Source: Nemertoderma westbladi (taxonomy: Eukaryota > Xenacoelomorpha > Nemertodermatida > Nemertodermatidae). From it: 42,099 nucleotides of DNA. The stretch covers positions 1 to 42,099 of the forward strand of contig JAUCBJ010003005.1 of NCBI GenBank assembly GCA_032718475.1, in the 5' to 3' direction. This document shows positions 1-11,232 of this stretch, one piece after another (positions within the stretch are counted from its first letter, which is position 1; each line of letters begins with the position of its first letter). The translations under genes were made by a program, and so were the position numbers. Under the pieces are notes generated by a model. It was given only the letters and a program-made list of their open reading frames with translations. It did no database searches and was not told where the DNA came from.

Positions 1-1344
1 GCTCATATTGATACCTACAAATTTTCAACTTGGCAGCTTTAAATCCGACAAAGTTATTAGCATGTCAAAATCGTAACGACGACAACGATTTCACTTTCAG
101 ACCTTTGGCCCTCTAGCGGCAGACTGGAGAACTGCAGATGGATTCGCCTCCTTTGAAAGTCACAGCTAATGGTCTAATACATATCTGCCAAGTTTCAGCC
201 TAAACGGATTAAAAACAAAGAAATGGGAGGGCATTTAATGTTTAGACATGTGGCCCTCTAGCGGGAGACCATTGCACTGATGGTGTCTGAAAGTCTCTCA
301 AAAATCTCAACTTTAGCTCATATTGATACCTACAAATTTTCAACTTGGCAGCTTTAAATCCACAAAGTTATTAGCATGTCAAAATCGTAACGACTACAAC
401 GATTTCACTTTCAGACCTTTGGCCCTCTAGCGGCAGACTGGAGAACTGCAGATGGATTCGCCTCCATTGAAAGTCACAGCTAATGGTCTAATACATATCT
501 GCCAAGTTTCAGCTTAAACGGATTAAAAGCAAAGAAATGGGAGGGCATTTAATGTTTAGACATGTGGCCCTCTAGCGGGAGACCATTGCACTGATGGTGT
601 CTGAAAGTCTCTCAAAAATCTCAACTTTTGCTCATATTGATACCTACAAATTTTCAACTTGGCAGCTTTAAATCCGACAAAGTTATTAGCATGTCAAAAT
701 CGTAACGACGACAACGATTTCACTTTCAGACCTTTGGCCCTCTAGCGGCAGACTGGAGAACTGCAGATGGATTCGCCTCCTTTGAAAGTCACAGCTAATG
801 GTCTAATACATATCTGCCAAGTTTCAGCTTAAACGGATTAAAAGCAAAGAAATGGGAGGGCATTTAATGTTTAGACATGTGGCCCTCTAGCGGGAGACCA
901 TTGCACTGATGGTGTCTGAAAGTCTCTCAAAAATCTCAACTTTAGCTCATATTGATACCTACAAATTTTCAACTTGGCAGCTTTAAATCCGACAAAGTTA
1001 TTAGCATGTCAAAATCGTAACGACGACAACGATTTCACTTTCAGACCTTTGGCCCTCTAGCGGCAGACTGGAGAACTGCAGATGGTTTCGCCTCCTTTGA
1101 AAGTCACAGCTAATGGTCTAATACATATCTGCCAAGTTTCAGCTTAAACGGATTAAAAGCAAAGAAATGGGAGGGCATTTAATGTTTAGACATGTGGCCC
1201 TCTAGCGGGAGACCATTGCACTGATGGTGTCTGAAAGTCTCTCAAAAATCTCAACTTTTGCTCATATTGATACCTACAAATTTTCAACTTGGCAGCTTTA
1301 AATCCGACAAAGTTATTAGCATGTCAAAATCGTAACGACGACGA
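1..1344. repeat. ~315-bp satellite array, at least 4 full units
   Basis: The anchor GCTCATATTGATACC recurs at 1, 316, 630, 945 and 1260, giving periods of 315, 314, 315 and 315 bp; the last unit is cut short after about 75 bp. The array runs off the left edge of the window. Each unit contains the word GGCCCTCTAGCGG twice, about 145 bp apart, suggesting the monomer itself arose from an older internal duplication. The bases just before the anchor alternate between CTTTAG and CTTTTG in successive units, a hint of a two-monomer higher-order repeat. No coding capacity is seen. Confidence 0.95.
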
Positions 1345-1345
1345 C

Positions 1346-1377
<32 letters not shown>

Positions 1378-1401
1378 CGACAACGACGACGACGACAACT
1401 A
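1331..1401. repeat. CGA/CAA trinucleotide microsatellite at the satellite edge
   Basis: About 70 bp of CGA triplets with interspersed CAA. Every satellite unit contains the short seed AACGACGACAACGA at the same internal position, and here the final unit expands it and then ends. The microsatellite therefore appears to have grown out of the satellite monomer. The Arg-rich translation across it on the minus strand is an artefact of the repeat. Confidence 0.9.
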
Positions 1402-3170
1402 TTTGCATAAATTGACCCACCCCCTAACAGTGTCAATTCGCTAAGGCTCCGCCAACTTCGTGGCTCGCCCCACAAATAGCAGTTCAATAAAGATAGATGC
1501 CGTTCAAAAAGCAAATTGACCTGTATAATAACCGAGGCCGCAAGCCGAGGTTATTATAGGTTAATTTGCTGAAGGATAAGGCAGAAGTGATTATTACAGT
1601 TTTATACGCTGAAGGTTTTTATTTCCGTATATTAACTCTAGAACATTGCAATATTGTGTTTATTGTTAATTTGAACATATTGAACGAACAACATCACAGC
1701 ATACTTTGTATTTTTAAGGATCGTGTTTTCTAATACAATACGTGTATATTCAATTTTTTCTAGTGATTTTTAATCCCACCTTGCGTAGCATTTAAATCCA
1801 TTTCCTTGCATTCATATCCCTCCAGAGGTCGTGGGTTCTACCCCTGCAGGCGGGCCAAGATAGTTTTCGTTTTGGCACAACTGCTTTAAAGGGATTAACC
1901 AAACCAGGGCGCATATTTGCTTTGTTCCTTAAATGGTCGTTAAATGAGTACACACCAGTATCTCTGTGGAGTATACAGTAGTTCTGTGGGTTCTTTTCTA
2001 TTTTTTCATACTGTATTTGTTACTAGGAGCTTTCCTTGAATTATTTTTTGTTTCCGCACTCATTGCCTCTAAGATAAGGTAAGGTCGACTAATAAATCTG
2101 TGCAACTTCTGTATATTTTTTTATAGCTACGATTTTATTATAGTAAGATTTAATGAAATAATTAATAAGATGGCAAACAACGAAAAGATCTTAAGTTTCT
2201 TTTTCATGCCGTTTCTATCAAATTTAATGATGCTCGCATGGCTTTTGGTGATGTCAGTTTGTAATAAGAGTTATCTTTCTTACGAATACTGGAGTAGAAT
2301 TTAAAGAGCCATTCTGTCAATCTTATTGACTTAGCCATTTTGCTTAACGGCGATATATTTAAGTTTCTCTGAAATACGATTTAAGAATAGCTACTGTACA
2401 TGTGAAAGAAACCGTAGCAAATTTGGTATATTTGTGGTACCATAGGATAATACATAAAATTATATGAATATCTACGTATCCGTTTCAATAAAAAAAAATA
2501 AAACCAAAAAAAATATTGTATGACTTTTCACGGCATCACCTTCGCGTATATTTTATGTAATAAGGTCACATACAGCTCAAGGCCAACCACAACTAGAAAA
2601 ATTAATAAAGCCTTAAAGAAGGCAGGTCATACGCCTACTGTAGGTTATTAAATCCACGTTATTTAATGTAAAGAAAAATTATTTTATTTCTTTAATTAAT
2701 TCTTAAAACAGATGTCTCATGATTATTAAACTTATTTCATCTTCATCCAAACCTTACGAATCCATGCATTGTGTATTATATTATGGAAAATGTTAAACAA
2801 ATATATATCAGAACTCATTGCGTCTTAAACAAAATTCTTTAGAACGCATATGGTGTAACTGATAGATATAGATTAAATAATTAACTCGCAAATCGCATAT
2901 GGTGTAACTGATATCAACATAAATAAATTAATTACCGGTTTGCGGTAAATATATCAATGAGGTCAACACTAATTTACCTAGTAACATAATTTGATTGAGA
3001 AACAAATGTAAAGATGTAGCGAGATTAAAAAGATTATAAATTATTAGAAATTAAAAAATCACATTTGCAGTGTATTTCATACCAAGCATTTAATAGGCTG
3101 CATTTTTAAATTGTCAATAACACTGTCACAGAGATAAATAAAACATATATTTAGTAGTTATTTAGTAGGC
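1402..3170. other. AT-rich spacer, no gene seen
   Basis: No credible coding region. It holds an imperfect hairpin at about 1524-1558 (arms TATAATAACC / GGTTATTATA around a GC-rich loop). At 1834-1844 there is a GGTTCTACCCC word resembling a pol III B-box inside SINE-like sequence (about 1800-1910). A 20-bp direct repeat beginning CGCATATGGTG occurs at 2845 and 2894. Otherwise it is simple AT-rich sequence. Confidence 0.6.
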
Positions 3171-3328
3171 ATGAGCAGCATTGAATAATCTGTCCAGGAT
3201 TTGGAAGTCCAATAAAATAAAGCGGAATCTTACCGTAAGGTTCGATTATTTAGGGCAGCAGTAGAACCAGTACAGTACTCCTATATGGGTGTCCATGCTG
3301 GGCTCTACCTGCAGAGGACACTAAATGG
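3171..3328 (+). mobile_element. Decayed LINE 3' fragment
   Basis: About 158 bp aligns by eye with the C-terminal region of the intact LINE ORF at about 24176-24320. Shared words include CCAGGATTTGGAAGTC, CGATTATTTAG, GCAGCAGTAG and TCCATGCTGGGCTCTA. It carries many substitutions and a small insertion (CCAGTACAGTACTCC against CCAGTACTCC) and has no open frame, so it is much older than the copies at 23298 and 37219. Confidence 0.8.
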
Positions 3329-4239
3329 GTAAAATGAAAATCGGTTTCAGTACACCCGCTTGGAAATTTTTTAAGTTCCAAAGCCCGTTGAATTTCTGTT
3401 TCTCGTAGGCCTTATGTATCTTAGATGACTCCCTTTGTTATGGGTTCATAAGGTCACGGTAGTACGCCTTTGTTATAAAAAGTAAAAAAATTTAGTAAAA
3501 AGTAAAAAGTTATCTCTCGGTTGAAGATATACCTTTAGATTGCGTGCCACTTAATTGGGTTTTTGAGTTGATTTGAGGGAAAAAGCCAACCTCTTTATCA
3601 GATTACTATTAGCACCAGTTAATTGATTAAAACCAATAGAATTGGCCGTGTTCCGAGTGAATGTTACTTAAATAAATATCACCTTGTACGATAATGGTAT
3701 GAATAATGTAGTTATTTGACAGATTATAATATTTTGAGAAAATTGCAGTTAAAGATTTTGCACAAAAATTATTTTCAATTGTTCTTAGTTTATGAAAAGT
3801 GTTATAACTCCTAAGCCGTTTCCAGATTTGAAATCTCCTTTAAATTTCACATCATATCGAATAAATATAACACATTTATTATTTACAGTCAAGCGACTTT
3901 CAGTAAAAAACCTTACCGGTAGGTATGCACTAAAAACCAGTAACAGTACAGCAGTAAAACACAGTACAGCAATACGACCAAAACTGGACCTAGGAAGCAT
4001 GCATGCATCTGTGATCAGCTATCGGCAGACAGCTGACCGGTAGGTTTCGCCTCGAGGAAGGCATTATCAAGCGACAAAGCAACAATACGAGTGTAGTCAC
4101 AAGAGGGGGTTAAAGAAAGGAAATGGGAATTGTGTATTTATGCCATAAGTAAAATCATCGTATCTTCTCTCTTATTTGAGAAATAGTAACAGTCATCATA
4201 AATTGATTGTCAGGTCAGGTATTCTAGGTCATTGATCAA
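3329..4239. other. AT-rich spacer, no gene seen
   Basis: No supported gene. Overlapping short open frames on both strands at about 3785-4043 have no recognisable motif and look like chance. The sequence changes to a GC-richer composition at about 4240. Confidence 0.5.
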
Positions 4240-4852
4240 GAAAACTTGCCACCTCCATGCAGCATAAAGGAGGTGCCACCTGTGGCTGCATAGACCCTCT
4301 TACTAGGGCAAATCTGGTCCTGTAACTAGGACCCCCTTCGTTCTGGGATAATGACGCCCTTGGTCCTGGATTAAGGACCTATACTTTAGGCCTATACTTG
4401 GCTGCAGGGGTATATGGCCTGGCCAGGCAGATGGTGATCTACCAATGGCGGTTAGGAGTAGGGTGTTCCCATCTCCACTCTGAGTGCACTTCACTGCGAC
4501 CTGCACCTGGCAGCAAGGGTACTGGGCATGACCCAGCAGATGAGCTACACAGCCAATGGTGGGTCATGTGCATTCAGAGTAGGTATGGGTGAAGGGCCTT
4601 ATATCTGACTCCACTGCGACACCCACCCTGTGGAATGGCAAACAGGGTGTGGTATTTGCCCTGAGAGCTGACTCGGCAAAAAACACCCCCAACCCCCACT
4701 ATGGATTACATTAGTAATGCGGAGGTCCGGCCACTAGAGGCCAGTGGAATTACCGGACACAATCGGCCTCACAGGCGTCAGTTATCTCCTGACTGGCTGC
4801 CTGTCTCACCCCCTACTGGAGAGAGAGCAGCTAACAATTCTTTGAGTCCCTT
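4240..4852 (+). mobile_element. GC-richer block, probable LINE 5' region interrupted by the BEL element
   Basis: This ~610-bp block is clearly richer in G+C than its left flank and stops exactly at the BEL LTR boundary. Deleting the BEL element and one copy of the CCCTT duplication joins it directly to 20872, about 160 bp upstream of the LINE endonuclease remnant. The simplest reading is that it is the 5' leader of that LINE. I see no ORF or motif that proves this, so it is an inference from composition and position. Confidence 0.4.
4848..4852. repeat. Target-site duplication CCCTT, left copy
   Basis: CCCTT lies immediately outside the TG of the left LTR and matches the five bases immediately outside the CA of the right LTR at 20867-20871. 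A 5-bp duplication is usual for BEL/Pao integrases. It fixes both ends of the element and shows that the two LTRs belong to one insertion. Confidence 0.93.
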
Positions 4853-6020
4853 TGTTCGCGCTTTCAGACCTTTAGCAGTTTAACCTGCCAAATTGGGATG
4901 TCTTCTAGATAATAGATCGTCTTTAGCCTATGACAAGTATTTGATACACTACATTAGCCGAAGCCAGTCTATGCGCGATCATTCACCCGCTGGATATACC
5001 CGGGAGACTGGATTCGGAAGCCTAACCGTATTGCGGGGTAGGCCTACTGTATTATTCGACTGATCGTAATATATAATCTCTGACAAATATTATTCACTTT
5101 CGGGAAATATTAACAGTTCCTTTAGGACGTGGCGCTTTATCTATATATAAACAGAGTTATGACTTAAACTAGACACAACGGGATGGCTATAGATTCATTT
5201 ATATGGCGCATTCTTTAGGAGATGCTTTGTTATCAGTCACAATCATACACAATACTGCACAATGCTGCACACTGATCTGCCGACCTTCACTAATTTTAGT
5301 CACATATAAAGAGAACAACAGACAATACATGTAGGGCCTATAAAATAGCATTAGATTCACTTCAAACCACTTAATGTAAGTCGCAATCGTTATATGTAAC
5401 CGGTCTCTCTAACCTTTAGTATATCAAGAAGATTGGGGTGTCTGATTATTTATCAGTATTCCAAATATAATATTCCATCAACAAATATAATGAATAACCG
5501 ACAGTAAATAGCAGTACAAAGTTTAAGGTGTGAATGGTTATGAATGCAGTTATGATTGTAAACATGCGTTATGATAACAGATATACGTTCTATAATTAAG
5601 CCTACTAATGTTGGGCTAAAGACTGAAACACGGAGGTTCCAAAGCCGGTGTTGTAGGCTGTGGACAAAATCACATACTGACTCAACTCCACGAGTTTCTA
5701 TATACCATCTCTAACACAGAGGCAAAAAACGCTCTGATTGGTCGACCGAACAAAGAAGGAACAGAGAACAAAGAACAAGCTCCACGTGTACAGCATCAGC
5801 TGTTAGCCGTCGTCATGGTAGCTACACTGTTTCAAGAAGATCTGGCGTATTGCGTCATAGAATTACTAATTATGTCCGTTAAAGTACACATACAGAAGAA
5901 ATGGCTTTTATGTCCTCTAAAACACCAGTACAGTAAGGACACGGCCTTTTATGCCTGTTAAACCAACTACAGAGTACTTTACGGGGAAAATAACCGGCTA
6001 ATTCCGCAAAAGCCTTTACA
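4853..6020 (-). repeat. 3' LTR of BEL/Pao copy 1
   Basis: 1168 bp from TGTTCGCGC to CTTTACA on the plus strand, the same length as the 5' LTR. Eight substitutions and no indels separate the two by eye. Possible promoter features shared by both LTRs are an inverted CCAAT box (ATTGG at 5737-5741), E-boxes CACGTG (5783-5788) and CAGCTG (5797-5802), and a TATA-like stretch (5142-5149) on the element's sense strand. These motif calls are suggestive only. Confidence 0.95.
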
Positions 6021-6028
6021 CCGCTCCC
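6021..6028 (-). promoter_or_regulatory. Candidate polypurine tract of copy 1
   Basis: On the element's sense strand GGGAGCGG lies immediately upstream of the 3' LTR, where the plus-strand primer for reverse transcription is cut. It is short and interrupted by one C. The identical octamer sits at the same place in copy 2 (28230-28237), which supports a conserved role. Confidence 0.5.
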
Positions 6029-6102
6029 AGAAAATGGGATTTAAGTCTATAAAATATAACAAATCACAGTTTCTAAAATATAAAAATACTCTAAACAGTT
6101 AG

Positions 6103-6480
6103 TCTTTCTTACGCGGACGGCGTTTACGCAGTTTTTTGAGGCTAGCAAGAGTCCTTTTCTCTTTGGGGGGAGCCACTTTATTACTGTAGGAGGGCTATAA
6201 ATCCTGGGTGAAGGGTGCAATATGATTGCATCAGAAGGTGTAGGATTATGGTCGGGGTATCCGCCGTTTCGATATGCTTCTCCTCGAGCTGATTTTCCTC
6301 CGCTCGTAGCTGGATACGTTCATCCAAAAACTCTCACAGAGAATAGGGTCGTCCAAGTTCGATAACTTCTTAGAGATTCTGGATTTCCCGATCGAACTGA
6401 GATAAAGTTACTTTGTTTACCGCTTGGACTTGCTAGTGCAATTTACGTTTATCTGAACAAGCGTAAGTTCCTTTTCTGAT
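6103..6480 (-). pseudogene. Fused remnant of accessory genes B (5' part) and D (3' part), copy 1
   Basis: About 6103-6268 matches the 3' end of gene D of copy 2, including the basic C-terminal tail with LRKRRPRKKD. About 6268-6480 matches the 5' part of gene B. Everything between (2.7 kb in copy 2, about 28470-31187: most of B, all of C and the start of D) is missing, so a deletion has fused the two. The remnant is also frameshifted and encodes nothing usable. It proves that B and D once stood at this position in copy 1. Confidence 0.85.
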
Positions 6481-6496
6481 CTTTGTAGAATAGCGT

Positions 6497-7635
6497 CTAA
6501 CTCATTTGGTACAACGCTCTCCGCCACTTTGGTGACAGGTTATATCGTGTTAAGCCGGGACGATGGTAAGGGTTAAACGGCGATATTAAATGTCCGTGTC
6601 CCAATCCGGCTAGGTATGATGGGCTAATATCTAGGAAGCCCACAACCGGGGTGCCACCGACTAATTGTTCAGGTAACACTAGATCTGTGAACAGTGAGTA
6701 CAGCTCGAGAGGATCTGTCATACTAATAGGATCAAGAGTCTGAGGTCTCACTAGGGAATGAGGAGGTCTGATCGAGTATTCCGAAACTCTGATCATTGGT
6801 TTATTTAAGGATCGTCTGAGTCGAACGAGCGTAGGTGATACGTCAAACAAATTTCGCTCGAAACTCCCGCCAGTATAGCGAGTAAAACCGTGTTTAGTGC
6901 AACGTCTCCGCGGATGCTTAGGTCTTTCCGTTTGTTGGTTGGGTCTAGGGCATTCATCACAATAATACCAACGACGCACGTCTTGTAGGGGAAACGCGAG
7001 TGATCTTTCTCCAGCTTACAATATTCCTCCATCCGTTCGAAGCTATCCGGTACAACAGGTAGCGGTCGATCGGCGGTAAGATACATCATAGTGGAATAGA
7101 GCCGTTTGAGTTCTACCATGCGGTCATGATGCATACCTTGAGGATATCGAGTTTCTAGATTCTGTTGACTGGTAATATCGAGATAGGTTTCTCTCAAGAA
7201 TTCCAGGTATTTGGTGAAGTCGCTGCGTTTATCCGGCTCTTCAACATCTGCACTTTCGAGTCGGTTTTGAATAGAATTTTCGTGTTCGAGTCTCAGTTTA
7301 TCGTTCCGCTTCCGCTGGGTATGATATTTAAATAAAACCATTTCCCTTTTGGTGTCTATATCGTTCGTATCGTGTAGGTCGATAGGATGACCAGTAGTTA
7401 AGAAGTCCATATACGTACCATTACGATGCGTATAGCGAGCGGTGAATTTTCTACAGTCCAACCCACGCGCAAGTTGCTCCCGGGACATTGGCGGTTAGAT
7501 ATAACGACCATCGTCCTCCGTAGTAGTTGGACCAGCGTCGCCACGTATCAAGCTATCAACAAACGCTTGTAAAGGTAGAGTATATCGCTCCCTGATACCA
7601 AGATCATCTTCTATCAACTCAATCATATCTGCCAT
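6497..7635 (-). pseudogene. Accessory gene A, copy 1, broken
   Basis: Homologous over its whole length to the intact gene A of copy 2 (31405-32550). The likely original start is the ATG ending at 7635 or the in-frame one at 7626. A GAA codon of copy 2 is TAA here (7495-7497). A one-base loss near 7015 shifts the frame, so two overlapping pieces (7488-6805 and 6979-6497) together cover the protein, with another shift near the 3' end. The cluster CDECPRP followed by His and Cys residues is still readable. The function is unknown; the pattern is simple decay after insertion. Confidence 0.88.
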
Positions 7636-9327
7636 ATAAGTTTATCCATATTATAATGAGTTTATATTTAGGCGAGCGGGCGTCGCTGCCTACCCCTCTC
7701 TGCCCCCGGACAGTGCGAGATCCTCAGCGCTGGTGTACTTTCGCCGATGTGCCTATCGCCAACGTCGTAGCTGCACAACGACTATAACAACCAGCACGAG
7801 TCACTCCACCGTCCGTCCCAAAGGCTTAGATATACTTCAGGTTCTTACTGGAGAGTTAGGGCTACTTTCACAATTGCGACTCGCTACTGTAAACACACCT
7901 TAGTAGTAACATTCACCTACAAATGCACAAATTCCACGTAACTGTCACAAATGGTACACATTCTATCACACATTCGGGTCATTTGTCCGTTAGTCAAGTG
8001 CCTTCCAGAATGTCACGTTGTTATTATGTGTCCTTGGATACTAGCGGTGTGCTATTTATTCCGTATGCTATTCAATGAGCAAGCCTTTTATTGTTCTGTT
8101 AACTCGCTTCTAATTCTAGCATGGTTGTTGCTATGGTGACATTATGGAAAGCTAGCGGTAGAATTAGGGTAATTCCTATGCATACAGATCTGGGATGCTA
8201 TTTAATAGTAAGTCTTTAATGGTCAATATCAGCTTTATATATGATTTTATGAATTTTATCGGCTATTGACTCTATATTGGAGATTCTCGCACACTAATAC
8301 ACTTAATAGGTGAATCTCCGCTCCCATGATCTATTAATTAATGGAATTTTGGGAATATTATAAATTGTATAAAATAACAATTTATCAAATTCATTAAAAG
8401 ATGAATTTAAATTTATTCCCGTAATTTCATTATTTAATATTAAAATAGACACAATTTTATTCCAGAACAAGTCTGGGGACTGGGATCCTTGATTCTAGGA
8501 ATTTTGTCTTTTTAAGAGTATCGGTAAGTGCTACGATATCTTAATCGACTAGAATGTTAAAGGATCTGAAATTTCGACAGATTTTATAAATATTAATAAT
8601 TAATATTTAGGATGGGCACCAGTTTATTCCTGAACTTGTCTGGGGACGTTAACCACTGATTCTAGAATTTTGTCTTTCAAGTATATCGGTGGGTGCCGCG
8701 ATATCTTAATCGACTAGAATTACAGATGGTCAAAGGGTTTAACAGATTTATTTTGCGTTATACGCTACTGTTAAAAGGACATCACGCTACTATATGTATT
8801 ATTTAATATACGGTATGAGAGCAATATCGCACGAAGCAATGTCAGTGAGAAGAGGCAAGTCGTTTCCAAGTTCTACCCAGAGCTTGGTTTAGCCGAGACA
8901 CGAGGATCTGAATTTTGCATTCCTAATACTCTGCCTACCAATAATACTTAATATAGTAGTGGCTTTATTGTACTTTAATAAGTACAGACATTTCATCTTA
9001 CTGTAGTTACGTATTTGTAATGTAATACAGACAGTAAGGAAAGAGAAAAATAATTATTTCTCGCCGTCGCACTAAATATATAATATATAAGTAATTAAGT
9101 AATAAACGCGAATATATATTGCACTAATCTACTAAATAATCGCTAAAATAACGTTCTACTAAGTAAAATTAAAGAAAACGATTATAATAAAATTACCTAA
9201 TAATATATACATAAATATAAAAGAATAAAAATAAAATAATATGGTCACACACCCACTCCATATGCTACTAAGCTGGGGAGTCCCTAGATGTTTGTTGGAT
9301 TAGGGAGGTGGTCGTGGGAAGAGTATC
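7636..9327 (-). other. Conserved non-coding spacer between pol and accessory genes, copy 1
   Basis: About 1.7 kb without a supported ORF, yet alignable with 32551-34288 of copy 2 along most of its length. The 7951-8139 open frame is not convincing. A ~90-bp module ending ATATCTTAATCGACTAGAAT occurs twice (about 8459-8560 and 8620-8720), each with two small inverted repeats. The pol-proximal end (about 9040-9245) is very AT-rich. A leader, splice or RNA-export function is possible but unproven. Confidence 0.7.
8459..8720 (-). repeat. Duplicated stem-loop module in the post-pol spacer, copy 1
   Basis: Two ~90-bp units contain, in plus-strand order, a CCAGA-loop-TCTGG type inverted repeat followed by GGGGAC, then ATTCTAG(G)AATTTTGTCTTT, then an inverted repeat of the form TATCG-10 nt-CGATA, then TCTTAATCGACTAGAAT. 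The same pair recurs in copy 2 at about 33253-33358 and 33493-33597. The second CCAGA arm of copy 1 has decayed to CCTGA. Confidence 0.8.
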
Positions 9328-10329
9328 TTATCTTCCATAGTTTCCGGAGAGTTCTCTGTCTCTTTCCAGTAAACATAAGCGACCAACTGGGCGATTGAGT
9401 TGCTGTGTCTCGAAGACAATTCCCGGTTTCTTGAAGTTGCGTCGCATGACGACGAGTTCTACCGATCGCACCAAACCGTCATCCGAGATGTGAGTCTCGA
9501 TGATACGACCTGTCTGCCACCGCTTACGTGGAAGATCTACATCCACAATAAGAACCATGTCTCCAGCGCTGACGTTTTCTTGCTGCGCAAACCACTTAGT
9601 TCGAAGTTGTAGCGTGGGCAGAAAATGTTTTTCGAAATGGTCAGCGAAACGACGGGATAACAACTGCATGAGTTGCCAAGTTTGCCGGCAGTATTCGTCT
9701 CCGTCTGTGATTTCCGATTGTGGGAGCATGGCTACAGGTTTCTTCAGTAGGAAGTGCGCGGGTGTTAGCGCTTCCAGGGAATCGGGACTCGATGAGACTG
9801 GCATAAGCAGTCTCTCGTTGAGATAGGTGGCGATTTCCTCCATTAACGTCCGCAAAAGTTCGTCGGTGAGATACGCGCGGCACGGCACTATAAAGTGAAA
9901 TGCGGTTTTCACACTTCTTATTAATCTCTCCCAACTTCCTCCCCACCAAGGGGCGTCGGCGGCGTTGAAGGTCCAGCTAGACGCTGTTACTCGTAGCTGA
10001 TTGTCCACCTGTCTTTGGTTCCAATCTTTGACGTAAGCTTTGATTTCATTGTTGGCACCAATGAAGTTTGTTCCCTTATCAGATCTCATCGTGTTACTAG
10101 TACCAAAGCGAGCGATCTGTCGTCGTAAGCTTAATAGAAAGCTGTTGGTAGATAAATCGTTCACCATATCGAGATGGATAGCTCTACAAGTCATACAAAC
10201 AAAGATGACACACCATCTCTTGACTATAGTCCTAGCATGATATACTTCAATAGGGCCAAATAAATCCACACCGGTATTAGTAAAGGGTGGTTCATAGAAG
10301 CTTACTCGTTCCCTAGGTAATTCTGCCTC
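9328..10329 (-). pseudogene. pol: BEL/Pao integrase catalytic core and C-terminal domain, copy 1
   Basis: This is the last part of the gag-pol frame. It continues in frame from the upstream pol pieces after the TGA at 10330-10332, so the open frame beginning at 10269 (a GTG) is not an independent gene. Integrase inserts element cDNA into host chromosomes. Visible are the first catalytic Asp in DLFGPIEV, the second in RSDKGTNF, and the Glu in GGSWERLIRS (D,D-35-E type). They are followed by a C-terminal module resembling DUF5641 of BEL elements (AGDMVLIVDVDLPRKRW). The frame is otherwise intact to its stop at 9328. It could not be translated as part of the polyprotein because of the upstream stops. 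Confidence 0.92.
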
Positions 10330-11232
10330 TCACTGTGTTAAAGGCCTACTGAATGCTTTCCTACAGGGTATGCAGTTCCTAAGAACTTGGTTCAGAGCTC
10401 TACGGGGTTTATAAAAATAATAGCGAGTTCGAATTTCGCTAAGAACTCGTTCCCTACCAGCATGATAAAGTTTGCTGTGAACGTCTACAATCATCTTGAC
10501 TTGTATTTCAAGATTTCTAATGAGTATGGGAAACTTAGTGTCAAAGGATAATGGAGCATTCGTTAATCTTCCTCCAACACGTATCAACCCATCCATCATT
10601 GTGCTAGAGAAACGATCCCTTAAGCGCATCTGCGGATTTCTCAACAACAGGAAATACTTATCGGAATCCTCATAGCATTGCAGGAGTCTCAGCATCTGCT
10701 TGTTGGTTTCTTCATGCTCCTGATAACTGATCTTCTCCTTCAGAAACCTGTCGGATATCTTATATTTGGGAAGATCTTTAACAACATGGACCTGCACCGA
10801 TGTTAGTGGAGCGGTATCACTTTTGGTCTTCATCCCGGAGTAGTGATGGTGAAAACATCTTTTTAAATATGTAACGGCCTTACAGAGCCGATTCCAGGAA
10901 CTGTAGTGATGTATCGCTCTCTGCAGGAGAGGTGAGAGTCCTTGCTAGAAGTCTGGTATTCCAGATTTCCAATCCTTCTCACGGATTTCCACAACAAGTT
11001 TATTTGTAGCTGTGGGTTTCTGATCCAAGGCGTCGTCTCCGGAAGTATGTAGTACAGACAGATCTACCATAGGTTTGAATAACTTCGATTTACTCGCCCG
11101 AGTTTTAGGTTTGACTTTCTCCGCTCCCTTGGCTTGTCTAATCTCTGTGGTAGTAAGATGAGGAGGCCATTCTTCTTCTTCTTTGTAGAGGAAGTCGGGT
11201 CCACCTAGCCAGTCTGGAGTATCTACCAGTTC
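10330..11232 (-). pseudogene. pol: RNase H-integrase linker and integrase zinc-binding domain, copy 1
   Basis: In the same frame as gag-pol but cut off by three stops: TAA at 11233-11235, TAG at 10945-10947 and TGA at 10330-10332. The last corresponds to a CGA in copy 2 (the Arg after RPLTQ), a CpG-type transition. The other two could be C-to-T changes as well. The 3' half (from about 10833) carries the integrase HHCC zinc domain (HSKLYHAGRERV, then CIPC). The 5' half is a linker with little recognisable content. No frameshift was found in this stretch. Confidence 0.88.

Noticed and set aside
1-1344. CRISPR-like array
   Set aside because: Units of 315 bp are contiguous and fully repeated without unique spacers, in a eukaryotic context.
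1284-1514. Arg-rich open frame on the minus strand
   Set aside because: It is the translation of the CGA microsatellite and satellite edge, not a gene.
1800-1910. tRNA gene or complete SINE
   Set aside because: Only a B-box-like word is present; no A-box at the right distance, no cloverleaf and no defined ends.
7951-8139. Hydrophobic plus-strand open frame in the spacer
   Set aside because: It is not maintained in the corresponding spacer of copy 2 and lies on the opposite strand to the element.
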